Shown here in pieces: positions 8,186-15,804 of a stretch of DNA of 18,502 nt. Positions within the stretch are counted from its first letter, which is position 1; the number at the start of each line of letters is the position of its first letter. Source of the DNA: JBELMB01 sp042088665 (GTDB taxonomy: Bacteria > Pseudomonadota > Alphaproteobacteria > Rhodobacterales > Rhodobacteraceae); assembly GCA_042088665.1 (NCBI GenBank), contig JBELMB010000100.1, positions 1 to 18,502 of the forward strand. The letters run 5' to 3'. The translations under genes were made by a program, and so were the position numbers. The notes under the pieces are model-generated. The model made no database searches, was not told the origin of the DNA, and saw only the letters and a list, made by a program, of their open reading frames with translations.

Positions 8186-9375
8186 GATGCCAACGCGTGA
8201 ACGGCCGCCTCGAAAGGCGACAGGGGCATCTCGTAGATGCCACCGCCCATCCGCCCGGCCTTGCCTTCGATGTCTAGAATGCCAAGCCCGATCACGGGTG
8301 TTGCGCCGGTCTCGACGACCGCATGCACCGAGATCCCCAACCGCAGGTCAAATGCGCCGAAATCCGGATGCGTGCCCAGCGTCAGGACCTCGCGACGGGC
8401 GGCCGCGTCCGCGGGCAGGAACGCCCCCAGATTTTCCATTTGCGCAGGCGAAAGGTGGAACGCCATGGCGCCAAGGCCAAAGGCTTCGACCACCGCGCTG
8501 TCGCCAATGGCGGGCAATGCGCGCGTGGCAGGCATGTCATTGTCCAGTTTGCCTTTGGGCGGCGTGGCAGGTGCCGTGAACCACTGGCCGGGCCGTCCGG
8601 ACACCTGAATGCCCGTGTCCACGCCATTGCCTCCGGCGGCCGTGACAAACCCGGATCCCTCCAAGCCCGCCCCGGCGGTCATCACGCATTTGGTCGCCGC
8701 CATCCAGAGGTTCAGGAACATGGAGGGCGAGCGTTTCAGGAAATCCAGCGCCTCGGCATCCCCGATCCCACCGGGGGTGCGGGCCTCAAGTTCCGCGATC
8801 AGGGCGGCGTTGGCGGCGGGCGTTCTGCCGTGGCAGTCGTCCCCCTGTGCCAGCCCCGCTAGAGCAAGATCCAGCAGACCGATGCCTTCGCCCGTGCCCT
8901 GCGCCAGTACATCGCACAAGGGGCCATTCAGCCAGCGGATGTGATCAAGAACGTCCCGTTGGCGCAACCCCAGCCGCATCGCAGGCGCAGAGCCACCGTT
9001 GATCGGCGCATACACGCAGATCTTGCCGCGATGCGCATCATAGACCGCATGCAGTGGCATTGACGCGCTGACCACCGCTGCAAGGGGTGTGACAACGCCG
9101 TAGTCCTGAGCCGGGGCAAGGATGATCTCACCGGCCAGAATGCCCTCTTCGGCGCTGTCGAAATCTGCGGCGAGGCCTTCGTAGACGGCGGCAACACAAG
9201 CGGAATTCAGAATGGGGCGGGATGCAGCCTGCGGGCTTTCAAAGGGCGGCCCCGCATGCAACAGGGTCGACGCAGGCAGGCCAAAGGCCTCTGCGGCTGT
9301 GGCAAACCGGTTCCAGACAGGTTGTGTGACGACAGCGCGGTCAAAGGAAAGACGGTCCGCCGGATGCACGGTCAT
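8182..9375 (-). CDS. DUF1116-family protein (AllG/YlbE-like)
   Basis: A 397-residue protein matching DUF1116 throughout: an LLHAGPPFE segment near residue 40, a YEGLA motif, a VVSASMPLHAVYD segment, GDDCHGR near the middle, FLNLWMAATK, a QVSGRPGQWFTAPA stretch, and IGDSAVVEAFGLG. In E. coli the DUF1116 protein YlbE (AllG) acts with FdrA and a DUF2877 protein in oxamate carbamoyltransferase (allantoin pathway). Neither partner is visible here, so this copy is an orphan and may act differently, possibly with the two unknown proteins encoded just upstream. It is slightly shorter than typical members. Both junctions are ATGA overlaps. Family assignment is strong; the reaction is unknown. Confidence 0.85.
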   Translation of the reverse strand: MTVHPADRLSFDRAVVTQPVWNRFATAAEAFGLPASTLLHAGPPFESPQAASRPILNSACVAAVYEGLAADFDSAEEGILAGEIILAPAQDYGVVTPLAAVVSASMPLHAVYDAHRGKICVYAPINGGSAPAMRLGLRQRDVLDHIRWLNGPLCDVLAQGTGEGIGLLDLALAGLAQGDDCHGRTPAANAALIAELEARTPGGIGDAEALDFLKRSPSMFLNLWMAATKCVMTAGAGLEGSGFVTAAGGNGVDTGIQVSGRPGQWFTAPATPPKGKLDNDMPATRALPAIGDSAVVEAFGLGAMAFHLSPAQMENLGAFLPADAAARREVLTLGTHPDFGAFDLRLGISVHAVVETGATPVIGLGILDIEGKAGRMGGGIYEMPLSPFEAAVHALAS

Positions 9376-9998
9376 TCTGTCTCCGGCGGGAAAATCCAGG
9401 TTTCCGAAAAGTACAGGAACGCGGTTGTGGTCTCAAAGCCCGCCTGCACCCTTTGCCCCACGTCACCGGGCAGGGCATGACCGTTGACAATGATCTGGGC
9501 GCGTTCAGCCGGGACCAAAAGAGAGAACATCGTGTGCGCTTTGGTTCCTGTCTGCTCGGGGGGTATCTCGATGGCCTTGGGGGGCTGGAGGTCTTCCCAC
9601 ACCATTTCAATGGTCACACCCGCACCCGACATGGTTTCCGTATAGCGGTTCCCCATGGGATCGCCGCTGGTGCGGACCGTGCCCGCGTGTTCGTGCCTGA
9701 GGTTTGCAAACGGCGGGATGCTGGAAAAAGCGCCCAGACGCGCCACGAAATTGTCGCGCAGGAATTCACCAAGCGCGTGATTGTCGCTGAGCAGGATGTT
9801 GGGCGCATGCGGCGGGCCGTCAGCCGCCTCCGGCGTGCCATAGAGCAGCAAGGCCTGGCCCTGACCGACAGGCGACCATGCCACGCGGAAGAACAAGGCC
9901 ATCGCAGAGAAACTGCCATCGGCATTCTTGAGCAGGATGCCCGGGTTCTCGCCGGTCCAGTCGACGGCCCCGGGTGTGATCGGCGTCTCAAGCGGCAT
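9372..9998 (-). CDS. Unknown protein, paralogue of the upstream neighbour (copy B)
   Basis: 208 residues from the ATG at 9998. The frame is open further upstream to 10157, but that extension is the shadow of the neighbouring gene. It resembles the product encoded just upstream along its whole length: both open with Pro-I-x-PG-x-VDW-(S/T)-GENPGI, share an ALFFRV segment, an aligned NI-type stretch near residue 75, a YSETLRG/YTETMSG segment, a TKAHxM segment near residue 150, and a C-terminal FxYFSETW. Composition suggests a soluble beta-rich fold; no signal peptide or metal motif is visible. I do not recognise the family. The gene overlaps its upstream neighbour by 11 bases and the DUF1116 gene by 4. 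The fixed pairing hints at a heterodimer, but that is inference. Confidence 0.8.
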   Translation of the reverse strand: MPLETPITPGAVDWTGENPGILLKNADGSFSAMALFFRVAWSPVGQGQALLLYGTPEAADGPPHAPNILLSDNHALGEFLRDNFVARLGAFSSIPPFANLRHEHAGTVRTSGDPMGNRYTETMSGAGVTIEMVWEDLQPPKAIEIPPEQTGTKAHTMFSLLVPAERAQIIVNGHALPGDVGQRVQAGFETTTAFLYFSETWIFPPETE

Positions 9999-10620
9999 CG
10001 GAACCCTCCGGCGTGACCCAGGTTTCGGAAAAGGCCAGAAAGGCGGTCGACATGTCACGACCAAAGAACTGCCGCCGTCCGACCTCGCCCGGAAGGGGCG
10101 TTCCGTTGACGTGCACCTCGGCGGCACCCGCCTCAAGGAACACGGAATACATCTCATGCGCCTTGGTGGCCGAGTTTTCGACCGTGACCTCGACCGGGAT
10201 GGGGGGACCCATGTCTTTCCAGATCAACTGCACTTCGGTGTCAGAGCCGCGCAGCGTTTCGGAATACCGGGTCTTGAGGTCGCCGGGCTGCTTTTCGACG
10301 CTGTCGCAATCAAGCCAGGTCATCGCGTCCAATCCCGCCTTGCCGACAAAGGTGGGCATCTTTGTCACCCAACCTTCGACGATCCAGCGCATCATCGCCA
10401 TGTTGTCCGTCATGATCAGATTGGGCACGTCAGGCCAGCCCGCGGCGGTGTCGGGCGCGCCCAGAACAAGGGCCGCGTGACCGCGACCATGGGGCGACAG
10501 AACCACCCGGAAAAACAGCGCCAGAGCCGTGTAATCGCCGAGCGGATCGGTCTTGAGATAGATGCCCGGGTTTTCACCGGACCAGTCGACGCGACCGGGA
10601 TTGATTGGAATGCGTGTCAT
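9988..10620 (-). CDS. Unknown protein, tandem paralogue (copy A)
   Basis: 210 residues, beginning at an ATG that overlaps the Rieske oxygenase stop in an ATGA junction. It is homologous end to end with the following gene product (shared VDWSGENPGI start, ALFFRV segment, TKAHEM segment, and AFLAFSETW end). The central part differs most. Trp and aromatic residues are frequent, no membrane helix is predicted by eye, and there is no ferredoxin, reductase or cofactor-binding motif, so it is not the missing electron donor. Size overlaps that of ring-hydroxylase small subunits, but the sequence does not show that family's features. Function unknown; placement between an oxygenase and DUF1116 suggests a dedicated pathway role. 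Confidence 0.82.
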   Translation of the reverse strand: MTRIPINPGRVDWSGENPGIYLKTDPLGDYTALALFFRVVLSPHGRGHAALVLGAPDTAAGWPDVPNLIMTDNMAMMRWIVEGWVTKMPTFVGKAGLDAMTWLDCDSVEKQPGDLKTRYSETLRGSDTEVQLIWKDMGPPIPVEVTVENSATKAHEMYSVFLEAGAAEVHVNGTPLPGEVGRRQFFGRDMSTAFLAFSETWVTPEGSDAA

Positions 10621-11978
10621 GACCAGCTTGCCTCGTATGCCTTGAGAGCGGCGACGATCCTGTCGTGCCGTTCCGCCCCCGACAAATGGTCGGCGGCCAT
10701 GTAGATTTCAGCCACCCTGTGCGCGACCTCTTTCAGCACGGCGCCATCGTCGCGCCCGTCCTGTTCGGGGATGCGCAGCATCGTGTCGCCCCCATATGTC
10801 GGGATCGGCGACATATCGTAGATCAACGAGGGCTGCTCCGCCGTCTCGCCCGCGACCACGGCGCGAATGGCGTGGCGCAGCTTGCGGCGCACTTTGGCCA
10901 CGCCACGATCCGAAAAGGCGAGGTTTTCGCGGGCGTGAATGTTCTTGGGCCCCTGGCTGACCCATGCATCATAATCGCCGGGGTCGCGCTGGCGCTGCTC
11001 ATAGCTGCGGTCACCGCCCTGACCATAAAAATCCGTCGTGCCGAAACCCACCTTGGATTTGTCGGTCAGGCCGCGCGGGTCTTCGCCCTCGCGAAAGTGC
11101 CGCCATGCAATGACCATCGTGTTGGTGTCATCCACCGGGGTGATCCACCGGGACAGACCGCAACGGCCAAAGTACATGCTGTCTTCGGGCACCGGGAAAT
11201 GCCCGCCGTTCTGGGTAAAGGAGGGCAGCATCTTGTCGTGAATCCGCAGCCAGATGATGTCTCCGACGCGCCGCGTGTTGGTGTAGAAATCACCGTAGGG
11301 GCGCTCGAAGAACTCGATCATCGGCATCTCGGCAAAAGCGTCAATGAACTGCGAGCGTACGGATTTGGTGTGCAGGTACACCGTGTGAAAGGGATCCCAG
11401 GCGTTTTCCATGACCTGCAGCCAGTTGCAGGGTGACTGGATCAGATAGGGGACCATCTCGTCGCCCTGTTCGTCAAAGGTATCCATGACCGGAAACGGTG
11501 GCATGGTGTCCGGCGGCCCCAGATAGGCAAAGGCGAGCCCCTTGTATTCGATGACCGGATAGGCCCCGAGGCATGCCTTCTTGATCACACCGGAGGCGGG
11601 CGGTTCGCAGGGCGTTTCCAGCAGGGTGCCGTCGGTGGCGTATTTCCAGCCATGGTAGGAACAGCGGATGCCACCCTCTTCGACAATCCCGAATTCAAGG
11701 CTCATGTTGCGGTGGCAGCAATGCAGGTGCACCAGCCCCAGCCTGCCTTCTTTCTTTTCGCGAAACAGCACGAGGTCTTCGCCCAGGATCCGGATCCGAT
11801 AGGGCAAATCCCCGACTTGGTTCGTCATCGCGACAGGCATCCAATAGCGGCGCAGATACTCCCCGCAGGGTGTGCCGGGGCCGACATCCGACAGTTCCGG
11901 ATCGGGTTCCTGATGCCAGACCTCTTGTTGTGCGTGCCCTCTGAATGCGCCGGTCGGGATATCAAAGGGTGAAGTCAT
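10617..11978 (-). CDS. Rieske non-haem iron oxygenase, alpha subunit
   Basis: 453 residues from the chosen start. The N-terminal Rieske domain has Cys87-x-His89 and Cys106-x-x-His109 binding the [2Fe-2S] cluster. The catalytic domain has the bridging and iron-binding set Asn185, Asp195, His198 and His203 in a DPFHTVYLH segment. The family uses O2 and electrons to hydroxylate or demethylate substrates; this one resembles the phthalate-oxygenase/demethylase-like branch, whose members often act as homotrimers without a beta subunit. No ferredoxin or reductase gene lies in the window, so electrons must come from elsewhere. An upstream open frame to 12305 is not oxygenase-like, so the ATG at 11978 is preferred despite a weak ribosome site. 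It is the first gene of a five-gene overlapping operon. Substrate unknown. Confidence 0.92.
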   Translation of the reverse strand: MTSPFDIPTGAFRGHAQQEVWHQEPDPELSDVGPGTPCGEYLRRYWMPVAMTNQVGDLPYRIRILGEDLVLFREKKEGRLGLVHLHCCHRNMSLEFGIVEEGGIRCSYHGWKYATDGTLLETPCEPPASGVIKKACLGAYPVIEYKGLAFAYLGPPDTMPPFPVMDTFDEQGDEMVPYLIQSPCNWLQVMENAWDPFHTVYLHTKSVRSQFIDAFAEMPMIEFFERPYGDFYTNTRRVGDIIWLRIHDKMLPSFTQNGGHFPVPEDSMYFGRCGLSRWITPVDDTNTMVIAWRHFREGEDPRGLTDKSKVGFGTTDFYGQGGDRSYEQRQRDPGDYDAWVSQGPKNIHARENLAFSDRGVAKVRRKLRHAIRAVVAGETAEQPSLIYDMSPIPTYGGDTMLRIPEQDGRDDGAVLKEVAHRVAEIYMAADHLSGAERHDRIVAALKAYEASWS

Positions 11979-12039
11979 TGCGTCGTTCTCGCTCTTCGGG
12001 GTCGTGCCGCGGCCATGGGTTGGCAAAAGCCGTGGGATC

Positions 12040-12075
12040 AGCCTAACGGTACGGACACCAAGGGCGTCAAGCCCT
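12040..12075 (-). promoter_or_regulatory. Candidate promoter and operator of the Rieske operon
   Basis: On the minus strand TTGACG (12070-12065) matches a -35 box, followed after 18 or 19 bases by TTAGGC or TAGGCT (12046-12040) as a weak -10. The -35 sits inside a small inverted repeat, AGGGC and GCCCT (12061-12065 and 12071-12075), which could be a repressor site. The distance to the Rieske ATG is about 60 bases. The -35 is good, the -10 poor. Confidence 0.3.
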
Positions 12076-12336
12076 GCCGGACCAATCCGCCCATCTCGCC
12101 GACGATGCCTGCCGAGGGGCGCGGCTTCGCCAAAATGCGCGCCGCCGGTTGCGACATGCATGCCATCGCCCCGCCTTTCGTGTTGGATCGTGGCACAGGC
12201 AAAGCACGGATCCACCAAACCACTGCGCCCCTGCAATCCCGATGTGGTCTCCTCCTTCCATGTTGGCGTCGCGGACACATGGGTGGGCGCTGTGCTCGCA
12301 TGCATTCCTTGCGCGGCCCAGTCGCTTTTCCTGTTC

Positions 12337-12368
12337 GTCGAACAATCTCAGCGCGGAGTCGAACAATC
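12337..12368. repeat. 11-bp direct repeat with 21-bp spacing, candidate activator site
   Basis: GTCGAACAATC occurs twice, at 12337-12347 and 12358-12368, both copies perfect and exactly 21 bases apart start to start. Two helical turns place both copies on the same DNA face, the arrangement seen at AraC-family activator sites (family knowledge). It lies in the gene-poor region between the divergent Rieske and MBL operons. If a heptad-repeat protein were encoded here, a 21-base period could also reflect coding repetition. Confidence 0.5.
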
Positions 12369-12684
12369 GGCGATGACTGTGATGGACGGCACTCCGGACA
12401 GCGTGGATTTGCTCCAACTCGAAGCGGCAAAGCAGCACCTTGTGGCCATGCCACAAGTGACCCAGACGCGACTGCGGCAGCAGTGTCTGGCGTGGCTTCA
12501 GGCGGAACGGCAACAGCGCAATCTTGGCGGCATGCTGCTCTTTGATGCGGTGAACCTGTGCCATGCCACCGATTGCCGGAACATGCAGATCTGGATGGTG
12601 CATAATTCGGCCCGCTGTTGTCTGGTTCCCCTTCCAAGAGGCGCTGTTGGCGTGATCACACGCGGCTGACCCCGGCGATCTTCT

Positions 12685-12717
12685 GCAATCCCCTGCAAGA
12701 CCTGGCGCAAGGATTGC
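12685..12717. repeat. 7-bp inverted repeat upstream of the MBL operon
   Basis: GCAATCC (12685-12691) and GGATTGC (12711-12717) form a perfect inverted repeat with a 19-base spacer, about 215 bases before the MBL start. It could be a regulator site; arms this short can arise by chance. Confidence 0.3.
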
Positions 12718-12931
12718 GCGATGTTTCATCATCCATGGGCAAGTCCCCCCAGACCAGTGGACCAATGTTTGCGCGCCTCGGATGCTGGGCTAAGCTGGCC
12801 GGTGAGGGCTTTGAAACCGAAGCACCTCGCGCCTCGCAAAGCCCCAGCAGGGATCCCAACCGAATAGAGAAGCCCATGCAAACCTGTCATGCCGTGCCTT
12901 CGGCGCTCTTGTCCTTTCGCGTCGTTCGACG

Positions 12932-13717
12932 ATGACCGATCTTCCCGTCGATCCCGAGTGGTACCGTGCCGAGCCCTTGAACAAGGGTCTCTGGCTGATC
13001 ACCGAACCCCGCGTTCACCCGATTTTTTCCGCCAATATGCACCTCGTCCTGGGGCGCGATGCGGATCTCCTGATCGATAGCGGCATGGGCATCGCCCCGC
13101 TGCGGCCCTTTGTCGACGCCCTGCGGCCCGATCTGGACAAACCGCTGATATGCCTGAGCACGCACACCCATGTTGATCACATCGGGGCCGTGCAGGAGTT
13201 CGACCAGCGCCTTGTTCATCCCATCGAGGCGGATGAACTGGCCGCCCCCGGGGCCTACTCCCTGCGGTCAGACACGATCCCGGAGCCATTTCGCAAGCTC
13301 TTTGCAGAGGCGGGCTATGAACCGCTCTGGCCGCTGTTGATCGATGCCCTGCCATCGAAGGACTACGACGTAGACGCCTACGTCCTGCGCGGGGCGCCAG
13401 CCACCGGATTGGTGGTCGACGGCGACACCGTGGATCTTGGGGATTGGCAGGCAGAGGTCTTGCACCTGCCCGGCCACTCTCCGGGTCAGGTTGGACTGTT
13501 TGATCACGACACCGGCACGCTTTTCGGGGCGGATGCGATTTACGATGGCCCGCTGATCTACAATGGGCCGGGCATGAGCGTGGAGGCCTATGCAGCAACC
13601 CTGCGCAGGCTGCGCGATATGGCCGTGACGACGGTGCATGGTGGCCATGATCCGGCCTTTGGAAAGGCGCGCCTCGACAAGATCGTCGACCACTACCTGC
13701 GGCTTTGGGAGGCCTGA
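12932..13717 (+). CDS. Metallo-beta-lactamase-fold hydrolase
   Basis: 261 residues with the full metal-binding set of the superfamily: His78-x-His80-x-Asp82-His83, His182 in a PGHSPGQ loop, Asp201, and a late His (His236 or His239) in VHGGHD. Two metal ions, usually zinc, would activate water for hydrolysis of an ester, thioester, lactone or amide. The sequence is closer to general MBL-fold or glyoxalase-II-like hydrolases than to antibiotic lactamases. No signal peptide is visible, so it is probably cytoplasmic. The ATG at 12932 has a poor ribosome site. It heads a plus-strand operon; the GFA gene begins two bases after its last base. Substrate unknown. Confidence 0.9.
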   Translation: MTDLPVDPEWYRAEPLNKGLWLITEPRVHPIFSANMHLVLGRDADLLIDSGMGIAPLRPFVDALRPDLDKPLICLSTHTHVDHIGAVQEFDQRLVHPIEADELAAPGAYSLRSDTIPEPFRKLFAEAGYEPLWPLLIDALPSKDYDVDAYVLRGAPATGLVVDGDTVDLGDWQAEVLHLPGHSPGQVGLFDHDTGTLFGADAIYDGPLIYNGPGMSVEAYAATLRRLRDMAVTTVHGGHDPAFGKARLDKIVDHYLRLWEA

Positions 13718-13718
13718 G

Positions 13719-14084
13719 ATGACCAATACTCTGGCGGGCGGCTGCCTGTGCGGCGCGGTCCGCTTTGAGGTGCGGGGCAAAGGCGACAAGCCGCATACAT
13801 GCTCCTGTACCATGTGCCAAAAACACTCCGGCGGGCCCATTCTGGGATGGATCGAATACCCCGCAGAGGCCGTGACCTGGACCAGGGGCAAGCCTGCGAC
13901 CTATCGTTCCTCCGATGTCTCGAGTCGGGCGTTCTGCGCCACATGTGGCAGCACTTTGGGGGCGATCGATGACGCGCCGGTCGTGGCACTGGCGACCGGG
14001 GCGTTTGACGACCCCAAAGCCGCCTCTCTCACACCCAAGGCGCATTCCTTCAAAGGCCACCGCGTGCAGTGGTTGAAGACATGA
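13719..14084 (+). CDS. GFA/CENP-V family zinc protein
   Basis: 121 residues with all seven family cysteines: Cys9 and Cys11, then Cys28, Cys30 and Cys33, then Cys73 and Cys76, which bind structural and catalytic zinc. The family is named for glutathione-dependent formaldehyde-activating enzyme, although that activity is debated and other members may handle glutathione adducts. The ATG at 13719 follows a GGGAGG site inside the end of the MBL gene; the longer in-frame start at 13638 only covers MBL coding sequence. The stop overlaps the DUF917 ATG (ATGA). In this context it could process formaldehyde or a one-carbon adduct released by the Rieske enzyme; that link is inference. Confidence 0.88.
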   Translation: MTNTLAGGCLCGAVRFEVRGKGDKPHTCSCTMCQKHSGGPILGWIEYPAEAVTWTRGKPATYRSSDVSSRAFCATCGSTLGAIDDAPVVALATGAFDDPKAASLTPKAHSFKGHRVQWLKT

Positions 14085-15181
14085 GCCTTCTGACACGCGA
14101 GGACATCCTCGACATCCTGATGGGCGGCACCATTCTGGGCACCGGTGGCGGCGGCGATCTGGCAGAAGGGATCGGCTATATTGACGCGGCTTTGGCCGAG
14201 GGCAAAACCTTTGATCTTGTCAGTCTCGACACGGTTCCCGACGACGCCCTGATCTGCACGCCTTACCTGCTTGGGGCGATCTCTGACTTGCCCGCCGACG
14301 AAAAGGCGCAATATGCGCGTCTGCCGCGCACCGACCAAACGCCGATCCTGCTGGCCTATCAGCGGTTCCAGGACCACATGGGCCAGCCCTTTTACGGCAC
14401 GGTGCCTTGCGAAATGGGTGGCTCGAACACCGCCGTGGCGATGTTTGCCGCCGCCATGTCGGGACACAAGATCATCGATGCCGACCCCGCGGGCCGCGCG
14501 GTTCCCGAGATCACCCATTCCACCTACTACATCGCCGGATTGCCCGCCGCGCCAATCGTGCTGGCCAATGCCTTTGGCGAAGTGACGATCCTCGAACATA
14601 TCGCCGATGACATGCGCGCCGAGGCTGTCGTGCGCGCCCTTTGCGTTGTCAGCGAAAACGACATTTCGGCAATTGACCATGCGCTGCCCGCCCACGTTCT
14701 GCGCGAGGCGATCATCCCCGGCACGCTCAGCAAGGCCTTGACCCTTGGCCGCGCCTTTCGCACCGCCTTGACCGAGGGCAAAGACACCGCGCAGGTCGTG
14801 GCCGCCGAGGGGCACGGCGCAGTGGTGTTTCGAGGCGCGATTTCCGATTGTGACTGGCGCACCGAGGGCGGCTTTACCCTTGGCTCGATCACCATTGGCG
14901 GGACCGACGCGCATGCAGGCCAGAGCTACCGCATATCGCTGAAAAACGAGAACCTTGTGAGTTGGCTCGATGATGAGGTCCATGCAACCATCCCCGATCT
15001 GATCTGCCTGTTTGACAGCGACACAGGCCAGCCGGTGCAAAACCCCGACTACCGGACCGGGCAATCGGTCGCCGTGGTGGTGCTGCCGGCGCCAGCCCCC
15101 TTTCTGACCGAGAAAGGCCTCGCGTGTTTTGGCCCGGCCTATGTCGGCCTCGATCAGGCGTTCCGCTCTCCACTGGAATAG
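14081..15181 (+). CDS. DUF917-family protein (S-methyl thiohydantoin desulfurase family)
   Basis: 366 residues, starting at the ATG overlapping the GFA stop; an upstream ATG at 14069 lies inside GFA. Matches DUF917 over its length: a MGGTILGTGGGGD segment at residues 14-26, a GTVPCEMGGSNTAVA-type stretch, a DADPAGRAVPEI segment, and a beta-rich C-terminal domain with GQSYRISLKNEN. Pfam now names the N-terminal domain for S-methyl thiohydantoin desulfurase, a metalloenzyme acting on a hydantoin-like ring; many members sit beside hydantoinase-type genes. Here it may act on a hydantoin or related cyclic ureide, which fits the nearby amidase and cysteine hydrolase. Family placement is good; the reaction is uncertain. 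Confidence 0.85.
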   Translation: MSLLTREDILDILMGGTILGTGGGGDLAEGIGYIDAALAEGKTFDLVSLDTVPDDALICTPYLLGAISDLPADEKAQYARLPRTDQTPILLAYQRFQDHMGQPFYGTVPCEMGGSNTAVAMFAAAMSGHKIIDADPAGRAVPEITHSTYYIAGLPAAPIVLANAFGEVTILEHIADDMRAEAVVRALCVVSENDISAIDHALPAHVLREAIIPGTLSKALTLGRAFRTALTEGKDTAQVVAAEGHGAVVFRGAISDCDWRTEGGFTLGSITIGGTDAHAGQSYRISLKNENLVSWLDDEVHATIPDLICLFDSDTGQPVQNPDYRTGQSVAVVVLPAPAPFLTEKGLACFGPAYVGLDQAFRSPLE

Positions 15182-15304
15182 GTCCCGAATGGCTGCAATG
15201 CGAAACGAACAGGCCTTTCATTCTGAGGACGGTTTGCAGATAAGCAACCGGGAAGACAGGCGCTGACCCAATCTGGAAGATCTGCGCAGCCACGCGATGA
15301 GACG

Positions 15305-15733
15305 ATGACCCAGGACAGCCAACGGGCCAAAGAGATTTACCAGCAGTTGCTGGATGAGATCGGCACCGCAATTGTCGACAAGGACGGGTCGAGATATGCC
15401 AGCCATTTCTCCTTTCCACACAAGTTGCAGACCTTTGATACGGTGGTCGTGATCGAGGATTCAGAGACGCTGGAGCGCTATTTTTACAAGCTCGTCGATC
15501 GTATGATCCGGCTGAGCGTGCCAGAGCTTGTCCGATATTGCACGATCGCCGAGTTTGTTGATCCCGATACAATTCGGGGATGTCATCAGACAAGGCTGAT
15601 CAACCATGACCTCATATTGGTCGAAGACTATATGGCCTTGTCCACATTGACCTTTTTTGACGGGGTCTGGAAGGTTTCCGCCAGTCAATACGCCGAGGCG
15701 ACGCCCTCATTGCCGACGCGGATTTCGCAATAG
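15305..15733 (+). CDS. Small NTF2-like protein
   Basis: 142 residues with an NTF2/SnoaL-like layout: an N-terminal helix, a RYASHFSFPHKLQ segment, a helical middle with DSETLERYF, then several beta strands ending in a Trp-Lys-Val strand. No catalytic set is obvious. It is separated from DUF917 by 123 bases, so it may be a late operon member or have its own promoter. GC content is nearer 50 percent than its neighbours. Its layout matches the convergent gene at 15805-16245, including an aligned VDPDTI/VSPDRI strand, suggesting distant paralogues. Function unknown; NTF2-like folds include isomerases, dehydratases and binding proteins. Confidence 0.75.
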   Translation: MTQDSQRAKEIYQQLLDEIGTAIVDKDGSRYASHFSFPHKLQTFDTVVVIEDSETLERYFYKLVDRMIRLSVPELVRYCTIAEFVDPDTIRGCHQTRLINHDLILVEDYMALSTLTFFDGVWKVSASQYAEATPSLPTRISQ

Positions 15734-15804
15734 GCGCGGGCACCGGCGTCGCAATACAGGCTTACCCGGCCAAAATACGTGAGACGCTCGGCACCCTGCA
15801 CCTG

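Larger units (their letters stand above)
11979..12931. other. Long divergent intergenic region without a convincing gene
   Basis: About 950 bases separate the divergent Rieske and MBL operons. Open frames on both strands (for example 12004-12669 plus, 12067-12765 minus) have no recognisable motif. Part of the plus frame (about 12380-12660) has moderately GC-rich third positions, so an unrecognised or decayed gene, such as a lost regulator, remains possible. The region holds a candidate minus-strand promoter (12040-12070), an 11-bp direct repeat spaced 21 bp (12337-12368) and a 7-bp inverted repeat (12685-12691 and 12711-12717). Confidence 0.5.

Noticed and set aside
6755..8200. 481-codon plus-strand open frame
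   Set aside because: Antisense to the amidase, whose catalytic triad is plain; the plus frame is Arg/Gly-rich with no domain.
12170..12220. A DPCxxC-type stretch in the minus frame upstream of the Rieske start, resembling the nickel-binding end of hydrogenase large subunits
   Set aside because: Only the few motif residues match, with none of the surrounding hydrogenase sequence; considered chance.
11979..12305. Extended Rieske start at 12305
   Set aside because: The extra 109 residues are unlike any oxygenase N-terminus and cover the likely promoter; the family begins near the ATG at 11978.
13901..15064. 387-codon minus-strand open frame
   Set aside because: Antisense shadow of DUF917 and GFA.
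15734..15804. Terminator between the convergent NTF2-like genes
   Set aside because: Only a 4-bp stem could be found and no T tract.
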